Positions 26,925-35,090 of a stretch of DNA of 35,524 bases are shown piece by piece. How positions within the stretch are numbered: the stretch's first letter is position 1; each line of letters opens with the position of its first letter. Source of the stretch: Candidatus Methanoxibalbensis ujae (GTDB taxonomy: Archaea; Halobacteriota; Syntropharchaeia; Alkanophagales; Methanospirareceae); assembly GCA_026134085.1 (NCBI GenBank), contig JAOQIN010000016.1:1-35524 (forward strand), given 5' to 3'. A program made the translations under genes and the position numbers. The notes under the pieces are model-generated. The model was not told the origin of the DNA. It saw only the letters and a program-made list of their open reading frames with translations, and did not search any database.

Positions 26925-26937
26925 CTATTATATTATC
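26925..26937. promoter_or_regulatory. Shared TATA-like element between lhr and gatB
   Basis: CTATTATATTATC is nearly symmetrical. On the minus strand it lies about 35 bases before the lhr ATG; on the plus strand about 85 bases before the gatB ATG. It could serve as a TATA box for one or both. No other strong candidate is seen in the 122-base gap. Confidence 0.35.
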
Positions 26938-27016
26938 TGCTCGGCTATCATGTCAACAACAATAGCACCCCGCAGCGGATGCGGCTGGATGGAGAGGTGT
27001 GTGAGAGGTGTGTGAG

Positions 27017-28450
27017 ATGGGTGATGAAAAAGGGGTGAAGATAGGACTTGAGTGTCACGCTCAGCTTCTCACAAAATCAAAGCTTTTCTGTGGCTGTTCT
27101 TCAGATTACAGAAATGCGAAGCCCAACACGCATGTGTGTCCTGTGTGTCTCGGACTTCCGGGTGCGCTTCCCGTCATCAACATGCAGGCGTTGAGGTATG
27201 CAATAAAGGTTGCAATTGCACTTCAATGCGAAATTCAGCACAAAACACTTTTTTATCGCAAGAACTACTTCTATCCCGACCTTCCCCGTGGCTTTCAGAT
27301 ATCGCAGTATGACTATCCAATAGGATTAAATGGAAAAGTCAGCATAGAAGTCGGAGATGGAGAATGTGGAGAGCGCATCATAAGGATAAAAAGGGTGCAT
27401 CTTGAGGAAGATCCAGGAAAACTGATATATCCTGGAACAATAAGCACATCAAAATATGTGCTTGTTGATTACAACCGTTCTGGCATACCGCTTGTTGAAA
27501 TTGTAACTGAGCCTGATTTGAGGACGCCTCGTGAAGCTCGCATTTTTCTCGCGAAGATCCGTTCAATTCTTGAATATCTCGGCGTTTTCAACGGAGATCT
27601 TGAGGGGGCGATGCGGGTTGATGCGAACATTTCGCTCGGTGGCGGCGAACGTGTTGAGATAAAAAACATATCCTCGCTCAAAGGAGTTGAGAGGGCTCTT
27701 TCATATGAGATCACGAGACAGCGCAACATGATGCGTCGTGGAATGAAAATAACTCAGGAAACCAGATTCTACGATGAGGAGCGCGGTGTGACAGTTGCTA
27801 TGCGCACAAAGGAGTTTGAGCAGGATTACAGATATTTCCCGGAGCCAGATCTCGTCGAGATACGCATAGATGACTCGCTCATCGCATCGCTAAAAGCGGA
27901 GATTCCCGAGATGCCTGATGAGAAGATGCGCAGGTTCATCAGTCAGTATTCGCTCGGCAGCGAGCACGCCCGAGCACTCACAGAAGACATTCACATCGCT
28001 GATTTTTACGAGGCTGTCGCATCTGAGATTGACCCGCAGATGAGCGCAACATGGATTGCAGATGTGCTTAAAGGAGAGCTGAACTATCGTGATATGAGCA
28101 TGCGAGAGGCTATGAAACGCATATCCCCCAACGATATGGTGCGCATACTCAGATACCTGAAAGCAGGTGAGATCGCAGAGCGTGCGGCTGTTGAAGTGAT
28201 CAGAGAGATGCTCGATCACGGAGGCTCCCCAGATGAAATCATAAAGCGCAGAGGACTCGCGAGAATGTCAATGGAGGAACTCAAGATCGCTGTCAGTGAG
28301 GTCATACACGAAAACAATGCTGCAGTCGCTGATTTGAAATCTGGCAGAAAAGAGGCACTTAACTTCCTCGTCGGTCAGGTGATGAAAAAGACAGGAGGAA
28401 GAGCGGACCCGAAGGAAGCGAGAAAATTGCTTGAAGAAAGACTGCTGTGA
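27017..28450 (+). CDS. gatB: Aspartyl/glutamyl-tRNA amidotransferase subunit B
   Basis: A 477-residue GatB: KIGLECHAQLLTKSKLFCGC and HVCPVCLGLPGALP near the start (zinc cysteines), FYRKNYFYPDLPRGFQISQYD, HLEEDPGKL, YRYFPEPDL (about 277-285), and a helical YqeY-like tail. It binds mischarged tRNA and phosphorylates the acyl group for transamidation. Archaea make Gln-tRNA with GatDE, so this GatCAB would serve Asn-tRNA-Asn; gatA and gatC are not in the window. The ATG is placed six bases after GAGGTG; a GTG three codons upstream is less likely. Confidence 0.95.
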   Translation: MGDEKGVKIGLECHAQLLTKSKLFCGCSSDYRNAKPNTHVCPVCLGLPGALPVINMQALRYAIKVAIALQCEIQHKTLFYRKNYFYPDLPRGFQISQYDYPIGLNGKVSIEVGDGECGERIIRIKRVHLEEDPGKLIYPGTISTSKYVLVDYNRSGIPLVEIVTEPDLRTPREARIFLAKIRSILEYLGVFNGDLEGAMRVDANISLGGGERVEIKNISSLKGVERALSYEITRQRNMMRRGMKITQETRFYDEERGVTVAMRTKEFEQDYRYFPEPDLVEIRIDDSLIASLKAEIPEMPDEKMRRFISQYSLGSEHARALTEDIHIADFYEAVASEIDPQMSATWIADVLKGELNYRDMSMREAMKRISPNDMVRILRYLKAGEIAERAAVEVIREMLDHGGSPDEIIKRRGLARMSMEELKIAVSEVIHENNAAVADLKSGRKEALNFLVGQVMKKTGGRADPKEARKLLEERLL

Positions 28451-29409
28451 GCTCTTATCTCATGAGCTTCACATACTCTCATCACATCAGCCTTTTCAAC
28501 ATCACTTAGTGTCCTGAGAAGGCTACAACCATCCGGTCCCCGATCCCCAAGTGTTTCATCTAATTAACACGGCGGTTTGCTCCCCTTTAATTATACATAT
28601 CTATCATAAATCTTCGGATAAATCCTCGATCTCTTCTGCACTGCAATATAATCTGCTTTTCTGCATCAATCTCCGCATCAATCATTGGCAATATTATCAG
28701 GATTGGGAGGAGTTATTGTTGTCCTGTTGCCGATGTTTTGATATTGTGATCCATCAAAATTAAGAAAAAGTAATCTCAGTCATGGCAATTCCACCCCGCT
28801 GGTTGACAAAAACAGCTGCTTCCAGAGAGATATTGAACCCTTGACCCTTGTTCTCCCATGATTGTGGCAATATAGTGGCAGGATGTCGGGGAATATCTGG
28901 CAATTAAAACATCACTGAGTGCTCATTGAGATAGCGGATGAGCTTCATTTTGCCTTCAATCTGCACCCTGTAGCGATATACTCCCATCGGCTTCCCGGGA
29001 GTGTGATGTGGATGTGGATATGATAGATTTCCATACTTTTAGAGCTTCAAGCTTGCTTCCTGTCACTTTATCTGCCGACACAATATATAAGGCGAGTGGT
29101 CACTGCTCCCCCTCAATCCAGCTGGTAAGCACAAAAACGGGTCTGATCTGAAATGCAACTGTCTCTTAAGTTTGAACCAGCATGAGGTAAATCTGGATGA
29201 GGGTTGGAGAGATTTGAGCGCAAAGGAGCCATATTCAGGGAGTGATGCTCAAGGCAATTGCTTTTCATTTCCCTTTTCATCGGGATCCACTTCGAAACTT
29301 GCTCCGGTTTTCAATTGTTCAATATATTTTATTCAAAAAAATTAAAAGGCTTTCAGGGCTCCTCTCATCCGTTCTGGATATGCACATATCACACAAAACT
29401 CACATGCTC
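28451..29409. other. Gene-poor gap upstream of cooS
   Basis: About 960 bases with no gene I can support. A minus-strand frame near 28921-29010 (encoding MGVYRYRVQIEGKMKLIRYL) reads like a protein fragment but has no start and is interrupted upstream. A TATA-like ACAATATATAAGGCGAG at about 29080-29096 faces the plus strand with nothing clear behind it; a small RNA or a long cooS leader cannot be excluded. Confidence 0.5.
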
Positions 29410-29419
29410 TATTTAAAAA
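29410..29419 (+). promoter_or_regulatory. TATA box of cooS
   Basis: TATTTAAAAA lies about 45 bases before the cooS ATG, predicting a leader of about 20 bases that still includes the GGAGGGGAGAGG ribosome binding site just upstream of the start. Confidence 0.5.
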
Positions 29420-29459
29420 GGCGGGAATCGGCAGCAATATAAATGGAGGGGAGAGGCAT

Positions 29460-31352
29460 ATGGGAAGGGAGAAGTTTGCTGTTGATCCCGTAACTGATGA
29501 GATGCGTAAGAGGGCAAGGAAGCTTGGAATCAGGACTGTGTGGGAGAGATATGAGGAGAATCGTGCTCGCTCCAAAGATGCACCGTTCCAAGCAACCTGT
29601 ATGACCTGCCAGCAGGGTCCCTGTGTGAATGTGAAGCGAACAGGTGTCTGTGGGATGAACAAAGACATTATTGTTGCTAAAAACCTGGTTTCAGAGACCA
29701 CTATTGGAGCGTCTGCACATGTGGGACATGCGAGAAGGATCGCAAATATTTTGAGAGGAGTTGGGGAGGGATCTGTCACAGCTTATTCAATTAAGGAGCC
29801 TGAAAAGCTGGATAGAGTCTACAAAGGACTTGGATTGAGTGGTGCCAACACAAATGAGGAGAAGGCAGTTGAGATTGCAGATGCGATCCTGGATGACATA
29901 TCAAAACTGGCAGGCGTGCCAAAGATGTTGGTTTATAGAGCGCTGGAAGAAAGGAGGAGACTATGGGAAGAAAAGGGGATCCTCATCAATGGTGGCTGCC
30001 CGGAGATCATGGAGGCCATGAACAGGATTGCGATGGGGATGGATGCTGATATGGAGAATCTGCTTCTGGGTGCATGCCGGTTGGGACTCGTAGACGCATA
30101 CTGTGGAATGCATCCCGCGACAACAATTCAGGATATTCTCCTTGGCGTTCCAAAACTCATACGAATAAAGACAAATTTGACTGTCATAAATCCGAATGAG
30201 ATTAACATAATCGTTCACGGGCATATTCCGGCATTGGCTGATGCAGTTGTCAGCGCTGCGGAGGAATATAACGATAAATTGGATCCCGACAGTCCCGAAA
30301 GTCCCAGGGTCAATGTGGTTGGGATGTGTTGTACAGGTATGGAGGTATTGATGCGAAGAGGAGTTAATTATGCGGGAGATATACTGCAGCAGGAGCTTGC
30401 AATAGCAACAGGAGCGATTGAGTTGGTGGTGGTGGATATCCAGTGCACTCAACCCGCAATAGTAGACGCTGCCAAGCACTTCCATACCAAAGTTGTTACC
30501 ACTGATCCCATGTCAAAGATTGAGGGCGCAATACACATTGAATTTGATCCAGAAAGGGCGGATGAGATCGGCAGGGAGCTCGTAAAAATGGCGGTTGATA
30601 ATTATGCCAGTAGAGATCAAACGAAGGTTTATGTTCCGGACCATGAGCCACATGATATGACAGGGGGATTTTCAACAGAACAGCTCCTCGAAGCCTTGGA
30701 TAGGGTAAAGCCCGGGGACCCGGTGGGAGCTCTTGTGGATAACATAAAAAATGGAAACATTCGTGGCGTTGCAGCAGTCATTGGATGCGTTACACCACGA
30801 GATGAATACGGATACAGAACTGTTGAATTGCTGAGAGAGCTGATCAAAAATAATATCCTGGTTGTTCTTACGGGTTGTGTCGCAACGGTGGCTTCTTATC
30901 ATGATCTCCTGAAGCCTGACCCGGCCTATCCCGGTGTTGGCGAGACGTTGGCAAAATTTATGGATGAGATAGCAAAGGCAAATGGGCTCGAGGCTCTTCC
31001 ACCCTGCATCTTCATGGGAGCATGCGTGGACAACTCAAGGATAGAAGAAGTGCTGAATGCAGTCGCAGATTACCTTAAAGTCCGGATTGATCAGCTTCCA
31101 GTAGCTGCTTCTGCGCCGGAATATATCGCAGAGAAAGCAATTCCAATAGGATTTTGGGCGGTTTCCCTGGGAATTTTCACTCATTTGGGGGATCAGCCCA
31201 ACGTGGCAGCGAGCGAAAGGGTGGTTAAGTGGCTGACCGATGATGTGGAGAGGATATTTGGCGGGAAATTCTATGTAGAAGCTGACCCATATAAAGCAGC
31301 GGAAAAGATAATTGAGGTCATTGAAGAGAAGCGCAGGGCTTTGGGGATATGA
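29460..31352 (+). CDS. cooS: CooS-type anaerobic CO dehydrogenase lacking D-cluster cysteines
   Basis: A 630-residue nickel-iron CO dehydrogenase catalytic subunit. All C-cluster ligands are present: His255 (HGHIP), Cys291 (GMCCTG), Cys329 (DIQCT), Cys443 (IGCVTP), Cys473 (TGCVA), Cys522 (GACVDNSR). The catalytic-lysine position is Lys559 (EYIAEKA). The B-cluster cysteines are Cys47, Cys50, Cys55 and Cys64. The two D-cluster cysteines that bridge the dimer in the well-studied enzyme are not present: the positions read Ser38 (approximately) and Thr46. Other redox partners (CooF, CooC, ACS subunits) are not beside it. It would oxidise CO or reduce CO2 in the cytosol, with an unknown partner. 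It is preceded by its own TATA box and GGAGG site. Confidence 0.93.
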   Translation: MGREKFAVDPVTDEMRKRARKLGIRTVWERYEENRARSKDAPFQATCMTCQQGPCVNVKRTGVCGMNKDIIVAKNLVSETTIGASAHVGHARRIANILRGVGEGSVTAYSIKEPEKLDRVYKGLGLSGANTNEEKAVEIADAILDDISKLAGVPKMLVYRALEERRRLWEEKGILINGGCPEIMEAMNRIAMGMDADMENLLLGACRLGLVDAYCGMHPATTIQDILLGVPKLIRIKTNLTVINPNEINIIVHGHIPALADAVVSAAEEYNDKLDPDSPESPRVNVVGMCCTGMEVLMRRGVNYAGDILQQELAIATGAIELVVVDIQCTQPAIVDAAKHFHTKVVTTDPMSKIEGAIHIEFDPERADEIGRELVKMAVDNYASRDQTKVYVPDHEPHDMTGGFSTEQLLEALDRVKPGDPVGALVDNIKNGNIRGVAAVIGCVTPRDEYGYRTVELLRELIKNNILVVLTGCVATVASYHDLLKPDPAYPGVGETLAKFMDEIAKANGLEALPPCIFMGACVDNSRIEEVLNAVADYLKVRIDQLPVAASAPEYIAEKAIPIGFWAVSLGIFTHLGDQPNVAASERVVKWLTDDVERIFGGKFYVEADPYKAAEKIIEVIEEKRRALGI

Positions 31353-31504
31353 TATCAAAACGATCGTTGATGCGAAATGCAGGCACTGGGATATGCCCTC
31401 CAGTATAAATAAGGAAAACTCAGTCAAAAAGAAATGGGAGATGTGATAAAAGGTGGCAGGATGTTGATAGAATGAGGTGATAATCCCAGCATCCCAACAG
31501 ATGC

Positions 31505-31642
31505 CCTGACCCTGGCATCTCCGAGACAAAACAGATACTTGAGGCGATGGATGAGGAGATCCAATCAGTCTCGGATATCGCACTCAAAATAGGGATAAGC
31601 AGGGGAATGACCTACAACAGGAGCTCGAGGGTTTGTTATTGA
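31505..31642 (+). pseudogene. Winged-helix/helix-turn-helix regulator remnant
   Basis: One frame reads ISETKQILEAMDEEIQSVSD then IALKIGISRGMTYNR, a typical helix-turn-helix, but it has no upstream start codon (a stop lies at 31481) and ends at 31642 shortly after the recognition helix. It looks like a fragment of a DNA-binding protein, perhaps of the kind that would regulate an accessory locus. The identification is by pattern only. Confidence 0.45.
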
Positions 31643-31692
31643 TTTTTTTTAAGTAAAAATAAAAAACAATAATGACTGATAGAGGTGAATCC

Positions 31693-31857
31693 ATGAAGAA
31701 AGAAGATAAAACCGCTGAAGTGATTCTTTCTCTGAAACGACGTTGCGATACTTTATTTGATCCTGCTTTTGCCTCAGCTTTTGCCTCGCAGATTCAAATA
31801 TCCACTGTTAGGCGGGCGGTCGGCTTAAGAAGAAAGACTGTTGGAAAACTTAGGTGA
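31693..31857 (+). CDS. Small basic protein preceding the methyltransferase genes
   Basis: A 54-residue protein, unrecognised. It follows a good GAGGTGA ribosome site and ends six bases before the methyltransferase ATG, so it is probably in the same operon. The last half is basic (VRRAVGLRRKTVGKLR) and might touch nucleic acid. A short internal duplication (FASAFAS) comes from a repeated TTTTGCCTC unit. A restriction-modification controller is possible but no helix-turn-helix is clear. Confidence 0.5.
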   Translation: MKKEDKTAEVILSLKRRCDTLFDPAFASAFASQIQISTVRRAVGLRRKTVGKLR

Positions 31858-31862
31858 AAAAA

Positions 31863-32597
31863 ATGCTATACGAAACAGAGCAAACGACATTACCCGGATT
31901 AAAAACTCCTGAACAAGAATACCGGGAATTAATTAACGGTAATTATTCTTTTTCAGAGGCATTACAAATACTGGATAAAATTGATTGGGATTTTAAGGAC
32001 TTCACTACTCAATACCTAACCCATAAGTTTCATTCATATCCCGCAAGATTTATCCCACAAATTCCCTTGACATTTATAAAACTATTCACAAAAGAGGGAG
32101 AAACTGTGCTTGACCCAATGTGCGGGTGTGGAACGACTTTAGTGGAAGCTTTCTTAAATAATAGAAATTCAATCGGCAATGATTTTAATCCCCTCGCTAC
32201 CTTGATAAGCAAAGTTAAAGTTACGCTGATACCAGATGCAGAGTTTAGGTATCTGAAAAATAAACTGCAAAAAATGAAAAGGTATTTAGATCTTGACTAT
32301 AAAAGGATTGATAAACGATTGGAGTCTCTACCGAACAGGAAAATAAGCAGAATATTTAACAGAGTAGTAATATCAAAATCGGAAGTTATAAGAGAAACTC
32401 TCCTTGAAATCAAAGAGGAAGGCGGACACAATGATATTTATGATTTAGGGAGAGTTGCTTTATCCTCTACTATATGGTCATTAGTGGAAAATGGCGGAGG
32501 ACTTGATGTGGATGACTTGTTCTTAAAGAAAATAAATTCTATGGAAAAGGAACTAAAAAAGATGGCAAAAATTGTAAAAAACCACCACCAAAAGTGA
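31863..32597 (+). CDS. DNA methyltransferase, N-terminal half (SAM-binding subunit)
   Basis: The 244-residue product has the motif X/I region of an amino-methyltransferase: THKFHSYPARFIPQIPLTFI (about 53-72) followed by the SAM-binding DPMCGCGTT at 84-92 and GNDFNP (about 105-110). The catalytic motif IV is absent; it is in the next gene. The two genes overlap (GTGA, bases 32594-32597), so they are co-translated and likely act as two chains of one N4-cytosine or N6-adenine DNA methyltransferase. An AGGTGA site precedes the ATG by five bases; a GTG three codons upstream is less likely. The region is AT-rich compared with the core genes. Confidence 0.83.
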   Translation: MLYETEQTTLPGLKTPEQEYRELINGNYSFSEALQILDKIDWDFKDFTTQYLTHKFHSYPARFIPQIPLTFIKLFTKEGETVLDPMCGCGTTLVEAFLNNRNSIGNDFNPLATLISKVKVTLIPDAEFRYLKNKLQKMKRYLDLDYKRIDKRLESLPNRKISRIFNRVVISKSEVIRETLLEIKEEGGHNDIYDLGRVALSSTIWSLVENGGGLDVDDLFLKKINSMEKELKKMAKIVKNHHQK

Positions 32598-33274
32598 AAA
32601 TTATCACAGGAGATGCAAGAAAACTTGAAGTTGAGAGCGATTCTGTTGATTTAATCGTAACTTCTCCACCTTATGTTAATGCATTGGATTATTATAGGGT
32701 TCACATGTATAATATGCTGTGGCTGGGTATGGATTTTGACTTATTCAGAAAACATGAAATTGGTGCTCATTCCCATTTTATTTATAATCGTTTTAGACTA
32801 CTTTCTGAATACCTGGGAGATATGCTTAGAGCGATGATAGAAATGAATCGTGTGCTTAAAAACGGCAAGTTATGCGTAATCGTTGTCGGAAACTCAAGTT
32901 TAGAATATGAATTGATAGAGAGTCATAAATTCTTTGCTGAAATGTCAAAGTTTATAGGATTCAAACCTATAAAAACATATTTCAGAAATATAGATAAGAC
33001 GAGAAAATATACCAGTGCAGACATTGGGAAAATTGATGATGAGTATATTTTAATTCTACAAAAGGTAGCCGATTCCGATGTAACGGCAGATAATGATGAT
33101 TTTATAGCAGATGTGGTAACTCAACAAATGACGAAGTTCAAGAAGCAGATAGAAAAAGTTCAGGGAACATCAATCAGAGGTAGAAGACCCACAAAAGAAA
33201 GATTACTGAAAAACATAGATAAAATAGAGGAAGCGATTCAACATATCCGTGAAGATATAAAAATAAAGAGGTGA
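32594..33274 (+). CDS. DNA methyltransferase, C-terminal half (catalytic subunit)
   Basis: The 226-residue product begins with GTG and carries the catalytic motif TSPPY at residues 23-27 after IITGDAR and SVDLIV strands, then later methyltransferase strands (VLKNGKLCVIVVGNSS, about 97-112). The SPPY form is shared by N4-cytosine and N6-adenine methyltransferases, so the base cannot be settled. It supplies the motif IV that the preceding gene lacks. The downstream gene is a restriction-endonuclease-like protein, giving a type II restriction-modification arrangement. The last ~60 residues are basic and helical and may be the target-recognition or dimer part. Confidence 0.82.
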   Translation: MKIITGDARKLEVESDSVDLIVTSPPYVNALDYYRVHMYNMLWLGMDFDLFRKHEIGAHSHFIYNRFRLLSEYLGDMLRAMIEMNRVLKNGKLCVIVVGNSSLEYELIESHKFFAEMSKFIGFKPIKTYFRNIDKTRKYTSADIGKIDDEYILILQKVADSDVTADNDDFIADVVTQQMTKFKKQIEKVQGTSIRGRRPTKERLLKNIDKIEEAIQHIREDIKIKR

Positions 33275-33286
33275 AAAAAAGAAAAA

Positions 33287-33982
33287 ATGAAGGAATTAAT
33301 AAGCAAAATTATCCATTCCATTTTGACAGGACAAGATTATCGGACATTCGTTTTAGCCACGATTAACAAAAGATTCATTGACAAAGTAGAAGAATTAACA
33401 GCGGAAATTTTTGAGTATAAGAAAGGAGGAGATAACTGGCTTGAGAAATTATTGGAAAACACTTCCAGAAAGAAGGGGAAAGAAAATAAATTCAAATTAT
33501 TGTGGTATGGGGGATTAAATGATAAAACTGTAAAAAACATGACAGGTGGGACATCTAAGAAAGAAGTTTGTTTGGAGATTGGGAAGAAAAATTTGGAGTC
33601 ATTCAGATTGTTATTCTCGGAAATAGAGGACAAGAGCCCATATAAAATTAAAATAATAATCAAAAAGAATAACGAACAGGTTGAACTTGACGACCTTGAA
33701 AGCATTTTATTTGTGAATATTATTTCCGCAATGAAATTAACCATTCAAGGAGGAGCGTGGAGTGAGGTGGGAAAGCAGACAGAGAAGAGCCTTTTGTATG
33801 TGATTTTCACAATTCTTGGGATTCCAGAGGACGATTACATTTTAATTCTTGATGAAATGAAAAAGAAGGGGTTGGTTGAAAACAGAGAAATTGACGCCAT
33901 TGTATTCAACAAAGATAAGGAACCTATTACTATTGAATTAAAATTACTGGGAATTGGGAATCCAGAGATTGGAGATGATTGA
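33287..33982 (+). CDS. Restriction-endonuclease-like protein, main part (CfrBI-like candidate)
   Basis: A 231-residue protein next to the methyltransferase. Near its C-terminus it has REIDAIV and then ITIELKLLGIGNPEIGD, a plausible PD-(D/E)xK site (Asp, then Glu-x-Lys), and GGAWSEVGKQTEK before it, which resembles CfrBI-type endonucleases as I remember them. It ends abruptly at two adjacent stop codons right after the catalytic lysine, and the expected continuation appears in another frame just downstream. It is therefore probably a truncated enzyme, or one chain of a two-chain enzyme. Recognition sequence unknown. Confidence 0.65.
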   Translation: MKELISKIIHSILTGQDYRTFVLATINKRFIDKVEELTAEIFEYKKGGDNWLEKLLENTSRKKGKENKFKLLWYGGLNDKTVKNMTGGTSKKEVCLEIGKKNLESFRLLFSEIEDKSPYKIKIIIKKNNEQVELDDLESILFVNIISAMKLTIQGGAWSEVGKQTEKSLLYVIFTILGIPEDDYILILDEMKKKGLVENREIDAIVFNKDKEPITIELKLLGIGNPEIGDD

Positions 33983-34226
33983 TAGATTGACGGAAATGAT
34001 GATTAAGGAATCTGAGAAAATGGGGGTAAAAGTTATAGAGTTTCGGCAGGAAAATCCATTGAAAGAGATCTACAAATTCTTTTCATCAAAAAATGTCAAT
34101 TGTAGCGAGCCTGAAGATATGACTTCTGAAGAATTGAAGGAAAAAATTGAACATATAATTAAAGAATGGAAAGAAACAGGAGAGGAATACAGAATCTTAA
34201 AGAAACTGAAGGAGTTGACAAAATGA
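33975..34226 (+). pseudogene. C-terminal fragment of the endonuclease
   Basis: An open frame of 83 residues from an ATG overlapping the end of the preceding gene. It begins MIDRLTEMMIKESEKMGVKV then IEFRQENP, which fits the part that follows the active site in such endonucleases, but in a different frame and with about a dozen residues apparently missing at the joint. A single deletion with frameshift would explain both. The ATG overlap would also allow coupled translation of a separate chain, so loss of function is likely but not certain. Confidence 0.5.
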
Positions 34227-34381
34227 CGCCGCCCGACTCTCCGTTCGCTTGGGGGCTATCGCCCACGCCAGGTGCGTATCCGACTTCGCTAGCGCTCCGT
34301 CCAAATTCCTCGCTCCGCTTGGAACTTCGGATACGCCCGTTAAGAGAAATCGGACTCCGCAGTGGCTTAGATAAATATACT
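34227..34381. repeat. GC-rich segment with a 10-base inverted repeat
   Basis: In otherwise AT-rich DNA, this stretch is GC-rich. A perfect 10-base inverted repeat, GCGTATCCGA (34274-34283) and TCGGATACGC (34327-34336), encloses a 43-base loop containing CTAG and a smaller TCCAA/TTGGA pairing. It looks like a small structured or miniature mobile unit or an RNA hairpin at the end of the restriction-modification genes. No protein is supported. Confidence 0.55.
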
Positions 34382-34612
34382 ATGGACATGAAAAAGAGAG
34401 AAACGAGAGATAAACTTAGGATGAACGGATTTTCAGGCTTTTTAGGGTTTCTGGGATTTGAAGCTTTCAAATTACACGGGCCTTGGCATTTATTTTACTT
34501 CTGTTTCTTTGCATTCTTCGCTCATTTCAAATATTTAGGTTTACTTGGTGGCGGGATTGATGGTAGCAATACTTGGTGTTATAGGAGTAGTGGAGGTGTA
34601 AAAGATGGATGA
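34382..34612 (+). CDS. Small membrane protein, DUF3796-like
   Basis: A 76-residue protein: a basic start (MDMKKRETRDKLRMNG) then FSGFLGFLGFEAF and HLFYFCFFAFFAHF, the glycine/phenylalanine-rich pattern of the DUF3796 family as I recall it. Two short membrane segments are likely. The function is unknown. It overlaps the next small gene by eight bases and shares the AT-rich composition of the island. An ATG two codons downstream is equally possible. Confidence 0.5.
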   Translation: MDMKKRETRDKLRMNGFSGFLGFLGFEAFKLHGPWHLFYFCFFAFFAHFKYLGLLGGGIDGSNTWCYRSSGGVKDG

Positions 34613-34784
34613 AAATGAAGTGTATATAGCATTCGGGATAATTGGACTAATTTTAGCAATTGCTGGTGCTATAATAACAATCTTCTCAAAAGAGACGGGG
34701 ATGGCTTGATCTCTCTTTGGTAGTGGAATCGCCATTGTATGGATAAGTTTTCATAAGGTATATCAGGTATATCATAACCGTTAA
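34605..34784 (+). pseudogene. Small membrane protein with an in-frame TGA
   Basis: From an ATG six bases after GGAGGTG the frame encodes MDENEVYIAFGIIGLILAIA and more hydrophobic residues, then meets TGA at 34707-34709. The same frame continues for 24 further codons (SLFGSGIAIVWISFHKVYQV and more) to a TAA at 34782. The second half is again membrane-like, so a former two-helix protein of about 58 residues seems interrupted by one nonsense change, possibly from TGG. Translation may stop at 34 residues. Confidence 0.5.
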
Positions 34785-35090
34785 ATATCAGGCTTGCTTC
34801 TAAACAAAGCCTGTGCCACCCTTTCTTCCACTTTACCTCCACTGATTTTTCCCTCTCTTCCTCTACCCCTATCTTCCACCCTCTCTTATCTTATTTCCCC
34901 ACCTCTCAATCAACGAATCCTTATCTCCCGATACAAAAAACTCAGCCCGCATTTTGTCTTCAACTTCTCCCCTTTCAACCAATTCTTCCTCTATCCGAGC
35001 AGATTTTAATTCGTCACATCGTTTTCGGTGGATGGCGATAGAGGTTTCATGGCTCTTTCCCTCACTTTTACATGTTGTGATTTTGTTGTT
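34785..35090. other. Short region abutting the TnpB remnant
   Basis: No gene is supported on the plus strand. On the minus strand, an open frame continues past the TnpB end for about 70 codons (HRKRCDELKSARIEEELVER and following charged helix-like sequence), ending at 34869. It may be the 3' end of a host gene into which the element inserted, or chance. Confidence 0.4.

Noticed and set aside
28805-28865. Possible tRNA (TTGAACCC-like sequence)
   Set aside because: No acceptor or T-stem pairing can be made on either strand.
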